Notes: a model not told the origin generated them from the sequence alone. A stretch of 64,000 nucleotides of DNA from Bradyrhizobium diazoefficiens (GCF_018131185.1 NZ_JAFCJE010000009.1:1-64000); one strand, 5' to 3'. Counted from the stretch's first letter, positions 51,969-61,217 are shown. Numbers and translations: made by a program.

Positions 51969-52265
51969 CTAGGCTTCCGGCACGCCCTCGACGAACAGCA
52001 GCCGCCGCTCCAGCGCCGTCTGCCGCAGCTTGAGCGCCTCGGCATATTCCGGCGAGGCGTACCATTCCTTCAGCCTCGCCATCGAAGGGAATTCGACGAT
52101 CACGATGGCCTTCGGCGGAAGATTGCCCTCCGCCAGTTCGGCCTTGCCGCCGCGGACGAGATAGCGCCCGCCGTACTGCGCGATCGTCTTCGCGGCGAGC
52201 GTTCGATAGGCCTCAAATCCATCGAGATCGCGCAATTCGACTTCCGAGATCACATAGGCTGTCAT
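51969..52265 (-). CDS. DUF1330 domain-containing protein
   Basis: A 98-residue ferredoxin-like dimer-forming protein. AYVISEVELRDLDGFEAYR, YGGRYLVRGGKAELAEG and FPSMARLKEWYASPEYAEAL are the DUF1330 landmarks. The function is unknown. It lies 8 bases downstream of the SDR gene and is clearly co-transcribed with it. Confidence 0.93.
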   Translation of the reverse strand: MTAYVISEVELRDLDGFEAYRTLAAKTIAQYGGRYLVRGGKAELAEGNLPPKAIVIVEFPSMARLKEWYASPEYAEALKLRQTALERRLLFVEGVPEA

Positions 52266-52273
52266 GCGCTGCC

Positions 52274-53062
52274 TCAGGCGATCGTATTGACGATGCCGCC
52301 TTCCGCACGTAGCGCCGCGCCGTTGGTGGCAGAGGCTTCCTTCGAGGCCACGTAAACCACCATGTTGGCGATCTCATCGACGCTGGCGAAGCGCTGAATC
52401 AAGGAGCTCGGGCGATGCTGCTTGACGAAATTGGCCGCGGCCTCGTCCACGGACTGTCCGTTTTGCTTCGCGAGATCCTTCACGAAGGTCTCGACGCCCT
52501 CCGACATGGTCGGGCCCGGCAACACGGAATTGACTGTGACGCCGGTGCCGCGGGTGAGTTGCGCGAGGCCGCGCGCGACCGAGAGCTGGGCCGTCTTGCT
52601 CATGCCGTAGTGGATCATCTCGACGGGAATGTTGAGCCCGGACTCCGAGGAGATGAAGACGATGCGGCCCCAATTGCGCTTGAGCATGCCCTTCATGTAG
52701 GCCCGCGACAGCCGCACGCCGCTCATGACGTTGACCTCGAAGAAGCGACTCCAGTCCTCGTCCGGGATGTCGAAAAAATCCTTCGGCTCGAAGATGCCGG
52801 CATTGTTGATGAGGATGTCGACATCAGGCACCTCTGCAACGAGCGCCTTGCAGCCTGCCGCGGTCGAGACGTCGGCAGCGATGCCGCGCACCTTGGCGCC
52901 CGCCCCTTCCAGCTTACGGACGGCGGCATCGACCTTGTCCTGGCCGCGGCCGTTGATCACGACGCTGGCGCCGGAAGCGGCGAGGCCCCTGGCAATGGCG
53001 TGGCCGATGCCGGCGGTCGAACCGGTCACGAGAGCAGTTTTCCCGGAAAGCTCGATGTTCAT
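52274..53062 (-). CDS. SDR-family oxidoreductase
   Basis: A 262-residue NAD(P)-dependent short-chain dehydrogenase. The cofactor motif is TGSTAGIGHA (13-22), NNAG lies at 86-89, and the active site is Ser139, Tyr152 and Lys156 (HYGMSK). INGRG after strand 2 suggests NADP(H). The substrate is unknown; the family includes reductases of many ketones. It forms an operon with the DUF1330 gene. Confidence 0.93.
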   Translation of the reverse strand: MNIELSGKTALVTGSTAGIGHAIARGLAASGASVVINGRGQDKVDAAVRKLEGAGAKVRGIAADVSTAAGCKALVAEVPDVDILINNAGIFEPKDFFDIPDEDWSRFFEVNVMSGVRLSRAYMKGMLKRNWGRIVFISSESGLNIPVEMIHYGMSKTAQLSVARGLAQLTRGTGVTVNSVLPGPTMSEGVETFVKDLAKQNGQSVDEAAANFVKQHRPSSLIQRFASVDEIANMVVYVASKEASATNGAALRAEGGIVNTIA

Positions 53063-53258
53063 GTAATATCTCCATCAGATCGATGACGGGGATATCGGAC
53101 GCGGTGGACTTCGCCGCAATCGGCGCTCACCAATCAGTGAGACGATCTGTTCCGGCAGCAATTTGGTTCTCACGCCCCCGGCTCGTCCGCAGGTGGAATG
53201 ATTATTGCTAAGCCAGATCCGAACATCGTTGCTCATGCGAACACGGAAGGACCAAGCG

Positions 53259-54236
53259 ATGAAGAGAACCGCCCTCGCTGTTGCGCTCGGGTTTCTCGGC
53301 CTGATGGGCGGCAATTCGCTCGCGCCGGCACAAGCAGTCTATCCGGAAAAATCGTTGCAATTGATCGTCCCCTTTCCGCCGGGCGGCGCCTCTGACGTGG
53401 TCGCGCGCATCATCGGCGGCGAACTGGAGACGCGGCTCGGCAAGCCCGTGCTCATCATGAACCGTCCCGGCGGCGGCACCACGATCGCGGCCAAGGAAGT
53501 CGCGCGCGCGGCGCCCGACGGATACACCCTGTTCTTCAGCTCGAACTCGAGCTTCACGCTGCCGGCGGCCGTGAAGGAAAGTGTGCCGTACGACGCGGCG
53601 AAGGATTTCGAGCCGCTCGGCCAGGTCGGCAAGATCACGCTGGTGCTGGTCACCTACAAGGACAACCCGATCAAGGACGTGGCTGCGCTCGTCGCCGAGG
53701 CGAAGGCCAATCCCGACAAGCTGTCGCTCGCGTCCTTTGGCGTGGCGACCGTGTCGCATTTTGCCGGTGAGCTGTTCAAATCGGCCGCCGGGATCAAGAT
53801 GGTCCACCTGCCCTACAAGGGCAGCGCGCCGGCCATGAACGACCTGATCGGCAAGCACATCCAGTACCACGTCGACACGGTGATCGCCGTCAAGCCGCAG
53901 ATCGAGGCCGGCACCGTCAAGGTGCTCGCGGTGTTCTCGGGCAAGCGCACGCCTTTCCTGCCCGACGCGCCGACGCTCGCCGAGCTCGGCTACGGCAACA
54001 TCGATTTCGCCTCATGGGGCGCCGTCGTCGCTCCCAAGGGCCTGCCGCCGGCCATTCACGACAAGCTCTCGTCGACCCTGGAGGGGACGATCAACAATCC
54101 CTCCGTAGCCGAGCGCTTCGCCAAGGTCGGCTTCGAGCCCGGCTTCGCGCGTTACAGCGATTGGCCGGGCGCCATCGGCAAGGAGACCGTTGAAATGAAG
54201 GCGATCGCGCAAAAGGCGGGGATCAAGGAAGAATAG
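53259..54236 (+). CDS. Tripartite tricarboxylate transporter (TctC/Bug) substrate-binding protein
   Basis: A periplasmic solute receptor of 325 residues with a signal peptide (about 1-26, ending AQA). YPEKSLQLIVPFPPGGASDV is the Bug-family start, NRPGGGTTIAAKEVARAAPDGYT its ligand-loop segment, and VPYDAAKDFEPLGQVG and HLPYKGSAPAMNDLIG follow. TctA and TctB membrane genes are not adjacent, as is common for the many orphan Bug proteins of this group. GGAAGGA before the ATG at 53259 sets the start. The ligand is unknown. Confidence 0.93.
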   Translation: MKRTALAVALGFLGLMGGNSLAPAQAVYPEKSLQLIVPFPPGGASDVVARIIGGELETRLGKPVLIMNRPGGGTTIAAKEVARAAPDGYTLFFSSNSSFTLPAAVKESVPYDAAKDFEPLGQVGKITLVLVTYKDNPIKDVAALVAEAKANPDKLSLASFGVATVSHFAGELFKSAAGIKMVHLPYKGSAPAMNDLIGKHIQYHVDTVIAVKPQIEAGTVKVLAVFSGKRTPFLPDAPTLAELGYGNIDFASWGAVVAPKGLPPAIHDKLSSTLEGTINNPSVAERFAKVGFEPGFARYSDWPGAIGKETVEMKAIAQKAGIKEE

Positions 54237-54267
54237 TCCCGCGGGGAATCGACCCGTCCCGGAAACA

Positions 54268-54292
54268 AAAACGGCGCCCGAGGCGCCGTTTT
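54268..54292. terminator. Bidirectional terminator, end of the ribosomal operon
   Basis: Perfect 11-bp stem AAAACGGCGCC / GGCGCCGTTTT with loop CGA. It terminates the leftward rplQ operon (TTTTTG after the stem on the minus strand) and the rightward TctC gene. Confidence 0.92.
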
Positions 54293-54312
54293 CAATTCAT
54301 ATGCTGAGTGGC

Positions 54313-54729
54313 TTACGCCGCCTCGGCTTCCTTTTCCTGCACCGGACCGGAATCCTGGCCCTTGGCATCGACGTCGCGATCGACGAACTCGATCACGGCC
54401 ATCGCGGCATTATCGCCGTAGCGGAAGCCAGCCTTGATGATGCGGGTGTAGCCGCCCTGGCGATCCTTGTAGCGGGGCGCCAAGACGTCGAACAGCTTCT
54501 TGACCTGGTCCTTGTCGCGCATCTCGGAGATCGCCTGGCGGCGCATGGCGAGGCCACCCTTCTTGCCGAGGGTGACGAGCTTCTCGACGATCGGACGAAG
54601 CTCCTTGGCCTTGGGCAGCGTGGTGACGATCTGCTCGTGCTTGATCAGCGCGGCGCACATGTTGGCGAACATCGCGCGGCGATGCTCGGCCGTGCGGTTG
54701 AGTTTCCGATGAACCTTGCCGTGACGCAT
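54313..54729 (-). CDS. rplQ: 50S ribosomal protein L17
   Basis: A structural protein of the large subunit, 138 residues. [20 protein letters not shown] and [20 protein letters not shown] are the family signature. The C-terminal 20 residues ([13 protein letters not shown]) are an extension common in alphaproteobacteria. It is the last gene of the alpha operon; a repeat-filled gap of 162 bases separates it from rpoA. Confidence 0.98.
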   Translation of the reverse strand: MRHGKVHRKLNRTAEHRRAMFANMCAALIKHEQIVTTLPKAKELRPIVEKLVTLGKKGGLAMRRQAISEMRDKDQVKKLFDVLAPRYKDRQGGYTRIIKAGFRYGDNAAMAVIEFVDRDVDAKGQDSGPVQEKEAEAA

Positions 54730-54807
54730 GTGTGTAGTCCTTTTTCGATTGTGTCGCGGTGGTTCAGCGACTGGTTTTCAGGTGGGCTTCCTGCGTTCGC
54801 CCTGTCA

Positions 54808-54886
54808 GTCATTCCGGACGGCGCGAAGCGACGATCCGGAATCTCGAGATTCCGGGTTCGGCTCTGCGAGCCGCCCCGGAATGACG
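54808..54886. repeat. ATTCCGG-type palindromic repeat inside the alpha operon
   Basis: GTCATTCCGGACGG...ATCCGGAATCTCGAGATTCCGGG...CCGGAATGACG: an outer inverted repeat with a second palindrome (CCGGAATCTCGAGATTCCGG, 54836-54855) inside. It lies between rpoA and rplQ. Confidence 0.75.
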
Positions 54887-54891
54887 AATGC

Positions 54892-55923
54892 TCAGTAATG
54901 ATCTTCGAAGCGCTTGGCGAGCTCGTCGATGTTCTCCGGCGGCCAGCCCGGCACTTCCATGCCGAGATGCAGACCCATCTGGGCCAGCACTTCCTTGATC
55001 TCGTTCAGCGACTTGCGGCCGAAGTTCGGGGTGCGGAGCATCTCCGCCTCGCTCTTCTGCACGAGATCGCCGATGTAGACGATGTTGTCGTTCTTCAAGC
55101 AGTTGGCTGAACGCACCGACAGCTCGAGCTCGTCCACCTTCTTGAGGAAGGCCGGGTTGAAGGCGAGGTCCGGGATGATCTCCTGGGCGACTTCCTTGCG
55201 CGGCTCTTCGAAGTTGACGAACACGTTGAGCTGATCCTGCAGGATGCGGGCAGCGTAAGCCACCGAGTCATCCGGCGAGATCGCACCGTTGGTCTCGATC
55301 GTCATGGTCAGCTTGTCGTAGTCGAGGATCTGGCCCTCGCGGGTGTTCTCGACCTTGTAGGAGACCTTGCGAACCGGCGAGTACAGGCTGTCGACCGGGA
55401 TCAGGCCGATCGGCGCATCCTCGGGGCGGTTGCGCTCGGCGGGCACGTAGCCCTTGCCGGTCGCGACCGTGAACTCCATGCGAATCTCGGCGCCCTCGTC
55501 GAGGGTGCAGATCTGCAGGTCCGGGTTGAGCACCACGACGTCGCCGACAGTCTGGATGTCGCCGGCGGTGACGACGCCCGGGCCGGACTTCTTCACGACC
55601 ATGCGCTTGGGGCCCTCGCCCTGCATCTTGATCGAGATGTCCTTGATGTTGAGCACGATGTCGGTGACGTCCTCACGGACGCCCGCGATCGAGGAGAACT
55701 CGTGCAGGACGCCGTCGATGTGCACCGACTGCACCGCCGCGCCCTGGAGCGAGGAGAGCAGGATGCGGCGCAGCGCGTTGCCGAGGGTCTGGCCGAAGCC
55801 GCGCTCGAGCGGCTCGGCGACGATGGTCGCGAAGCGGTTCGAATCGCTGCCCGGCGTGACCTGGAGCTTGTTCGGTCGAATCAGTTCTTGCCAATTTTTC
55901 TGGATCGTCACTGTTTCACCCAT
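54892..55923 (-). CDS. rpoA: DNA-directed RNA polymerase alpha subunit
   Basis: The 343-residue scaffold of RNA polymerase. The alpha-NTD dimerises through [18 protein letters not shown] and binds beta/beta' (about 1-235). A flexible linker leads to the alpha-CTD (about 255-320: [36 protein letters not shown]), which contacts UP elements and activators. Length and domain order are as in other alphaproteobacteria. It is separated from rpsK by 108 bases that contain a terminator-like hairpin. Confidence 0.98.
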   Translation of the reverse strand: MGETVTIQKNWQELIRPNKLQVTPGSDSNRFATIVAEPLERGFGQTLGNALRRILLSSLQGAAVQSVHIDGVLHEFSSIAGVREDVTDIVLNIKDISIKMQGEGPKRMVVKKSGPGVVTAGDIQTVGDVVVLNPDLQICTLDEGAEIRMEFTVATGKGYVPAERNRPEDAPIGLIPVDSLYSPVRKVSYKVENTREGQILDYDKLTMTIETNGAISPDDSVAYAARILQDQLNVFVNFEEPRKEVAQEIIPDLAFNPAFLKKVDELELSVRSANCLKNDNIVYIGDLVQKSEAEMLRTPNFGRKSLNEIKEVLAQMGLHLGMEVPGWPPENIDELAKRFEDHY

Positions 55924-56002
55924 ACAGGCCAGTCATACTGCGATTGCAGATACTGGCGTTGGAGAAAGGCCGCAGATTCCCGCGGCTTTGCAAAAAACAA
56001 TC

Positions 56003-56022
56003 GCGGGCGCCGATGCGCCCGC
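56003..56022 (-). terminator. Terminator-like hairpin between rpsK and rpoA
   Basis: On the minus strand GCGGGCGC, loop ATCG, GCGCCCGC, then GATTGTTTTTTG. It lies 9 bases after the rpsK stop, before rpoA in the direction of transcription. It could reduce read-through into rpoA or mark the end of a sub-operon. Confidence 0.6.
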
Positions 56023-56031
56023 AATTTCGTA

Positions 56032-56421
56032 TCAAACGCGCCGACGCTTGCGGGGACGGCAACCGTTGTGCGGGATCGTGGTCACGTCACGGATCGAGGT
56101 GACGGTGAAGCCTGCGGCCTGGAGCGCGCGGAGCGCCGATTCACGGCCCGAACCGGGACCGGCAACTTCGACTTCCAGCGTGCGCATGCCGTGCTCCTGC
56201 GCCTTCTTGGACACGTCCTCGGCGGCAACCTGCGCGGCGTAGGGGGTCGACTTGCGCGAGCCCTTGAAGCCCATCGTGCCGGCGGAGGACCAGGCAATCG
56301 TGTTGCCCTGCGCGTCGGTGATGGTGATGGTCGTGTTGTTGAACGACGAGTTCACATGCGCGACGCCGGAGGCGATGTTCTTGCGCTCACGACGACGAAC
56401 GCGGGTGGCTTCCTTGCCCAT
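56032..56421 (-). CDS. rpsK: 30S ribosomal protein S11
   Basis: A protein of the 30S platform, 129 residues. [20 protein letters not shown] and [18 protein letters not shown] are the family motifs, with [16 protein letters not shown] at the C terminus near the 3' end of 16S rRNA. In the usual order after rpsM. Confidence 0.98.
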   Translation of the reverse strand: MGKEATRVRRRERKNIASGVAHVNSSFNNTTITITDAQGNTIAWSSAGTMGFKGSRKSTPYAAQVAAEDVSKKAQEHGMRTLEVEVAGPGSGRESALRALQAAGFTVTSIRDVTTIPHNGCRPRKRRRV

Positions 56422-56479
56422 TGAGTACCTTTCCTGGAGATCTCGAACGCCGCCGTAATGCCAGCGGCTACACCTGTGG

Positions 56480-56545
56480 AAGCGAATAGCGGTAGCGAGT
56501 GGCGAATAGGGAGACGTCCCTACTCGCCACTCGCTACTGCGAATT
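56480..56545. repeat. Inverted repeat TAGCGAGTGGCGAATAGGGA between rpsM and rpsK
   Basis: AGTGGCGAATAGGGA...TCCCTACTCGCCACT, long imperfect arms that fold into a hairpin. A related unit AGTAGCGAGTAGCGAAT occurs at 29168-29184, so this is a dispersed element inside the operon. Confidence 0.65.
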
Positions 56546-56552
56546 CGCCAGT

Positions 56553-56921
56553 TTACTTCTTCTTGCCGGCGATGGCCTTCGCCGGACCCTTGCGCGTACG
56601 CGCATTGGTGTGGGTGCGCTGGCCGCGCACCGGCAGACCGCGGCGATGACGCAGGCCGCGATAGCAGCCGAGGTCCATCAGACGCTTGATGTTGATGCCG
56701 ACCTCGCGGCGCAGGTCGCCCTCGACGAGATAGTCGCGGTCGATCACTTCGCGGATCTGGAGCACTTCGGCATCGCTGAGCTGATTGACGCGACGATCCA
56801 CGGGGATCTTCACCTTCTCCAGGATCTCGCCGGCGATCTTCTGACCGATGCCGTGGATGTACTGGAGCGCGATCAGCACGCGCTTGTTGGTGGGAATGTT
56901 CACGCCGGCAATACGGGCCAA
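56553..56921 (-). CDS. rpsM: 30S ribosomal protein S13
   Basis: A protein of the 30S head, 122 residues, that contacts the P-site tRNA and S19. [20 protein letters not shown] opens it and [20 protein letters not shown] is the family signature; the basic tail [12 protein letters not shown] follows. It lies 185 bases after adk. Confidence 0.98.
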   Translation of the reverse strand: MARIAGVNIPTNKRVLIALQYIHGIGQKIAGEILEKVKIPVDRRVNQLSDAEVLQIREVIDRDYLVEGDLRREVGINIKRLMDLGCYRGLRHRRGLPVRGQRTHTNARTRKGPAKAIAGKKK

Positions 56922-57105
56922 GGCCTTCTCTCCTGTCGCCGATCCTCGTCAGGATCGGGCTTAAGTGCTTGTGTTCTCGGGCAGGTGTTCACAAACGCGA
57001 ACACGACGCCCACCCCCGGTCTTCCTGGGGCCCGGCATCGTCTGAAACTATCCGACTTGGATGCGGGGCTTATTAGGGGATTCCAGGGGCTTTCGTCAAC
57101 CGCTG

Positions 57106-57972
57106 CTAGCGTTTGGCTCGCTTTTTCGTGACCTTTTTTGCAGCCTTCCTGGCACCCTTTTTGTGGGCCTTCTTGGCTGCCTTTTTCACCGCTTTCTTGA
57201 CGGTCTTCTTGCCGGCCTTCCTGGCCGCCTTCTTGGGGCCCTTCACAGCCTTTTTGGCCGATTTGGCGCTCTTTTTGGCCGTTTTCGCCTTTTTGGCTGC
57301 TTTCCCGGCCACCGTCTTTCCCGCCCTGGCCTTCTTGGCCGGCGCAGCCTTGGCCGCGCTCTTGGCCCGGGTCTTGGGCTCGACCGCCCCCAGTGCCAGC
57401 AGCTGGCGATGGATGGCGCGGGTGACCTCGTCGATGGCCATCATACCGTCGATGGTCGAAAGCTTCCGCCGCTCGGAATAGTAGTGAATCAGCGGTTCCG
57501 TCTGATTCCGGTAGCTGGCCAAGCGCTTGGTCAGAACTTCCGGGGTGTCGTCGAGCCGGACCTCTTCTCCGCGCTCCCGCATCTGGGCAACGCGGGTCTC
57601 GACACGACTCAGAAGCGCGCTCTCGTTGACGCGAAGCTCGATCACGGCGTCCAGCTTGAGATGCTTGTGCTTGAGCAACTCGTCCAGCGCCTCGGCCTGC
57701 GGCACGGTGCGCGGGAAGCCGTCGAGGATGAAACCGTTCTTGGCGTCCGGCTGGTCGATCCGGTCGGAGATGATTCCGACCACGACCTCGTCGGGCACGA
57801 GGCCGCCGCTGGCCATGATCTCCTTGGCCTTCAGGCCGACCGGCGTCCCCGCGGCAACCGCCGCACGCAGCATCTCGCCGGTGGAGAGCTGGACGATGCC
57901 ATAGCGCTGCACCAAGAGCTGCGCCTGGGTCCCCTTGCCCGACCCCGGCGGTCCCAGAAGTATAATTCTCAT
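57106..57972 (-). CDS. adk: Adenylate kinase with a histone H1-like C-terminal extension
   Basis: Catalyses AMP + ATP = 2 ADP in the cytoplasm. Residues 1-195 are a complete short-LID adenylate kinase: P-loop GPPGSGKGT (7-15), AMP-site [10 protein letters not shown] (30-39) and [10 protein letters not shown] (80-89). Residues from about 198 to 288 are a Lys/Ala tail ([20 protein letters not shown]) with the composition of histone H1. Adenylate kinases usually end near residue 190-215, so this is an unusual fusion. The frame is continuous and the coding start overlaps the stop of the SecY-like gene by 4 bases, which shows translational coupling. Confidence 0.95.
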   Translation of the reverse strand: MRIILLGPPGSGKGTQAQLLVQRYGIVQLSTGEMLRAAVAAGTPVGLKAKEIMASGGLVPDEVVVGIISDRIDQPDAKNGFILDGFPRTVPQAEALDELLKHKHLKLDAVIELRVNESALLSRVETRVAQMRERGEEVRLDDTPEVLTKRLASYRNQTEPLIHYYSERRKLSTIDGMMAIDEVTRAIHRQLLALGAVEPKTRAKSAAKAAPAKKARAGKTVAGKAAKKAKTAKKSAKSAKKAVKGPKKAARKAGKKTVKKAVKKAAKKAHKKGARKAAKKVTKKRAKR

Positions 57973-59180
57973 CGGCGTACGCCCCCCGGATTGGTGAGCG
58001 ATACGTCGCGCACCTGTGTTTTGATATCAAGAGCGGTGCAAACCAAAACCAGCGCCGCACCACCATTGACGATCATACTATAAGGCAGACCGATCCCGTA
58101 AAGGTCGAACACCTGCGGAATCAACTGCAATGCCGTCAGGTAGACGGCTCCGACGACCGTCGTCAATGACACGACGCGATCGAGATAGCCCGCCGTGGCT
58201 TCGCCAGGCGCCACACCGGGAATTGTGCCGTCATGCCGCGCCAGGGATTTGGCCGTGTGCTCGGGATCGACAACGTAGGCGGTGTAGACGAAGGCGAGCA
58301 GGAATACGGCGATCGACACCAGGATCATGTGCGCCGGCTGGCCCAGTTGGAGATGCCGGTACGCCGCAACTACCACCGGATGATCGCCGCCCAGGACGAA
58401 GCCGGCAAAGGCAAGCGGCAGAAAGAAAGTCCACGGCGCGACGGTGACCGGAATCAGGAATCCGGCGCTGTTGAGCTTGATCGGCAGCACGGCATCGCGC
58501 GCCGGCAATTGCCGCGCGCCGACATCGCGCGCCCCGAACTCGACCCTGATATTTCGCCGTGCGCCTTCGACAAACACGATCACGGCGACGGTCACGACCC
58601 AGAACACGGCGTGGATGAACACGAGATTGCCCGAGAGCGCCCCGCTCCGCACGACATCGGCGATGCCGGCGACGTCTCGCGGCAGGGAGACGAGCATGCC
58701 GACGCTCAAGATCAGCGCCAGGCCGTTGCCGATCCCGTAGCGGGTGATCTGCTCGCTCAGCCACACCAGCAGGAAGACACCACCAACCATCGAGGCCGTG
58801 GCGGTCATCACGAACCAACCGTCGGGATTCCTGACGAGCTCGGGAAAGGAAATCAGCGTGGACGCGATGCCGTACGCCTGAAAGACAGCAAGAGCCAGCG
58901 TGAGTCCGAGCGTGACGCAGACGAGCTTGCGCCGGCCCGCCTCGCCCGACCGCTCGAGCGAACTCAGGCCGCGCCACACCACGGACAGCAACCGGAGAAA
59001 GATCGCCGCGGTCAGATAGGGAATGAGGCCGAGCGAAAAGAGCGACAGGCGGTCGTTGAAGCCGGGCAACGACGCCAGTCGAGAAGCATCCAGCCCCGGG
59101 ATCGGGATCTGTGTGCCGAGCCTGAAAAGGAGCAGCGCGCCAATCGTGAAAGCGATCCGGCGCGCGAGCTCCCTGCTCAT
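57969..59180 (-). CDS. Divergent second SecY-like protein (plug-less, Arg357 absent)
   Basis: A 403-residue, about ten-helix SecY-family membrane protein. The fold is clear from [35 protein letters not shown] and [20 protein letters not shown]. Compared by eye with the 443-residue SecY next to it: the N-terminal cytoplasmic segment (about 20 residues) is missing; between PGLD and LRLL it has 38 residues against 54, which removes the plug helix (GILGMFNMFAGG); GIRPGE reads GVAPGE, so Ala324 replaces the essential Arg357; and the YEGLIRKSK tail is absent. It overlaps secY and adk by 4 bases each. A degenerate or specialised role is inferred. Confidence 0.9.
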   Translation of the reverse strand: MSRELARRIAFTIGALLLFRLGTQIPIPGLDASRLASLPGFNDRLSLFSLGLIPYLTAAIFLRLLSVVWRGLSSLERSGEAGRRKLVCVTLGLTLALAVFQAYGIASTLISFPELVRNPDGWFVMTATASMVGGVFLLVWLSEQITRYGIGNGLALILSVGMLVSLPRDVAGIADVVRSGALSGNLVFIHAVFWVVTVAVIVFVEGARRNIRVEFGARDVGARQLPARDAVLPIKLNSAGFLIPVTVAPWTFFLPLAFAGFVLGGDHPVVVAAYRHLQLGQPAHMILVSIAVFLLAFVYTAYVVDPEHTAKSLARHDGTIPGVAPGEATAGYLDRVVSLTTVVGAVYLTALQLIPQVFDLYGIGLPYSMIVNGGAALVLVCTALDIKTQVRDVSLTNPGGVRR

Positions 59181-60508
59181 CTACGGCGGCCGCGCAGCTT
59201 CGACTTGCGGATCAGGCCTTCATACTGATGCGCCAGCAGATAACCCTGCACCTGCGCCACCGTGTCCATGGTCACGCTGACGACGATCAGCAGCGAGGTG
59301 CCGCCGAAGTAGAAAGGCACCGAGGCGTAGGAGATCAGGATCTCCGGGATCAAGCAGACGATCGCCAGATAGATCGCACCTAGCACCGTGACGCGCGAGA
59401 GCACGTAGTCGATATATTCCGCGGTGCGCTCGCCGGGACGGATGCCCGGTATGAAGCCGCCGTGCTTCTTCAGATTGTCCGCGGTCTCGGTCGGGTTGAA
59501 CACGATCGCGGTGTAGAAGAAGGCGAAGAACACGATCAGCGCCAGATACATGATCAGGAACAGCGGACGGCCGTGGCCGAGCTGGGTGGTGATCCACTGG
59601 AACCATTCCGGCCCGCTGCCCGCATTGAAGTTGGCGACCGTGGTCGGCAGCAGCAGCAGCGAGGATGCGAAGATCGGCGGGATCACGCCGGAGGTGTTGA
59701 GCTTGAGCGGCAGATGCGAGGACTGGCCCTCGAACATCTTGTTGCCGACCTGGCGCTTCGGATACTGGATCAGGAGGCGGCGCTGCGCGCGCTCCATGAA
59801 CACGATGAACGCGATCACGGCGACCGCCATGATGATGACGACCAGAATCAGGCCGGTCGACATCGCGCCCTGACGGCCGAGTTCGAGCATGCCCGCGAGC
59901 GCGGCGGGAAGTTCGGCGACGATGCCGGCGAGAATGATCAGCGAGATGCCGTTGCCGATGCCGCGCGAGGTGATCTGCTCACCCAGCCACATCAGGAACA
60001 TGGTGCCGCCGGTCAGCGTGACAGAGGTCGAGAGCAGGAAGAACAATCCGGGTTCGCTGACGACATTGCCGGCGCCCTGAAGTCCTACCGCAATGCCGTA
60101 GGACTGGAACGCGGCCAGAATCACCGTGAGAAAGCGGGTATACTGATTCAGCGTCTTGCGGCCGGCTTCGCCTTCCTTCTTCAGCGCCTCGAGCTGCGGC
60201 GAGACGGTGGTGAGAAGCTGGATGATGATCGAGGCCGAGATGTACGGCATGATGTTCAGCGCGAAGATCGCCATGCGGTTGATGCCACCGCCGGCGAACA
60301 TGTTGAACATGCCGAGGATGCCGCCGGCCTGCGAGCGGAACACCTGTTCCCAGGCGCTCGGGTCGATGCCGGGCAGCGGAATGTAGGTCCCGAGCCGATA
60401 AACGAGCAACGCACCCAGGGTGAACCAGATGCGCTTCTTCAGTTCGTCGGCCTTGGCAAACGCGCCGAAATTGAGATTGGCTGCCAGTTGTTCCGCTGCA
60501 GAGGCCAT
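59177..60508 (-). CDS. secY: Preprotein translocase subunit SecY
   Basis: The channel of the general secretion translocon in the inner membrane, 443 residues and ten helices. KKRIWFTLGALLVYRLG starts the first helix, GILGMFNMFAGGGINRM is the plug, and LPLKLNTSGVIPPIFASS is helix 7. GFIPGIRPGERTAEYID carries Arg357, needed for SecA-driven transport. The family C-terminal tail YEGLIRKSK is present. It is the normal gene for its place between rplO and adk. Confidence 0.98.
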   Translation of the reverse strand: MASAAEQLAANLNFGAFAKADELKKRIWFTLGALLVYRLGTYIPLPGIDPSAWEQVFRSQAGGILGMFNMFAGGGINRMAIFALNIMPYISASIIIQLLTTVSPQLEALKKEGEAGRKTLNQYTRFLTVILAAFQSYGIAVGLQGAGNVVSEPGLFFLLSTSVTLTGGTMFLMWLGEQITSRGIGNGISLIILAGIVAELPAALAGMLELGRQGAMSTGLILVVIIMAVAVIAFIVFMERAQRRLLIQYPKRQVGNKMFEGQSSHLPLKLNTSGVIPPIFASSLLLLPTTVANFNAGSGPEWFQWITTQLGHGRPLFLIMYLALIVFFAFFYTAIVFNPTETADNLKKHGGFIPGIRPGERTAEYIDYVLSRVTVLGAIYLAIVCLIPEILISYASVPFYFGGTSLLIVVSVTMDTVAQVQGYLLAHQYEGLIRKSKLRGRRR

Positions 60509-60625
60509 CTTGGACTTTCTCCCGCCGCCTATTGCGCCGTCATGCCCGCGGCCGGGCTACTCTCGCGGACGCCGGACATTATCTGGGGCTCGGCTTCGAT
60601 AAGTCCACGTTCCGCATGCGTAAAG

Positions 60626-60644
60626 GCCCGCGAGCTGCGGGCCG
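60626..60644. other. Hairpin between rplO and secY
   Basis: GGCCCGC, loop GAGCT, GCGGGCC, with TTTAC after it on the minus strand. It lies just after the rplO stop and might modulate secY expression; the lack of a T-run makes full termination unlikely. Confidence 0.4.
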
Positions 60645-60656
60645 ATGACGCAGTTG

Positions 60657-61142
60657 TTACGCCGCCTCGCCTTCTTCCTTGGCAGGGGCGAGGATCTTCA
60701 CCGAGCCGCCGGCCTTCTCGACCGCGGCGATCGCGGTCTTGGTGGCGCCGTGCACTTCGATGTTGAGCTTGGACTTCAGCTCGCCGCGGCCGAGCAGCCG
60801 CAGGCCGGCCTTGGCGCGGCGCAGCACGCCGCCCTTCACCAGGGCCTCGACGTTCACGACACTGCCGGCGTCGATCTTCTTGGCATCGACCGCTTCCTGG
60901 AGCCGGTCGAGATTGATCTCGGCGAACTCGACGCGGAAGATGTTGTTGAAGCCGCGCTTGGGCAGACGGCGATGCATCGGCATCTGACCGCCTTCGAAAC
61001 CCTTGATGCGCACGCCCGAACGCGCGGTCTGGCCCTTGCCGCCGCGGCCGGACTGCTTGCCCTTGCCCGAACCGATGCCGCGGCCGACGCGCATACGCTT
61101 CTTGCGCGAGCCGGCGTTGTCGGCGATATCGCTGAGCTTCAT
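60657..61142 (-). CDS. rplO: 50S ribosomal protein L15
   Basis: A 161-residue large-subunit protein. [20 protein letters not shown], the Gly-rich segment [20 protein letters not shown] and [20 protein letters not shown] are the family signature. It is the gene before secY, separated by 148 bases. Confidence 0.98.
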   Translation of the reverse strand: MKLSDIADNAGSRKKRMRVGRGIGSGKGKQSGRGGKGQTARSGVRIKGFEGGQMPMHRRLPKRGFNNIFRVEFAEINLDRLQEAVDAKKIDAGSVVNVEALVKGGVLRRAKAGLRLLGRGELKSKLNIEVHGATKTAIAAVEKAGGSVKILAPAKEEGEAA

Positions 61143-61162
61143 CGCCCTTCTCCTTGTGTCTT

Positions 61163-61211
61163 GCGCATGATCTTCGCCGAGGAACGGTGCCCGCTCTTCG
61201 GGATCATGCGC
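61163..61211. repeat. GCGCATGATC palindromic repeat inside the spc operon
   Basis: GCGCATGATC (61163-61172) and GATCATGCGC (61202-61211) are perfect inverted arms. It fills the gap between rpmD and rplO. It is related to the element at 40304-40372. Confidence 0.75.
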
Positions 61212-61217
61212 CTTTGC

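Noticed and set aside
57113-57481. Phe/Ala-rich frame opposite the adk tail, looking like a membrane protein
   Set aside because: It is the complement of the Lys/Ala repeats (AAG/GCC read as CTT/GGC); the same artefact occurs at 5487-5804.
57969-59180. SecY-like gene as an accessory SecA2/SecY2 system
   Set aside because: No secA2, glycosyltransferase or accessory Sec protein genes are nearby, so that label is not supported.
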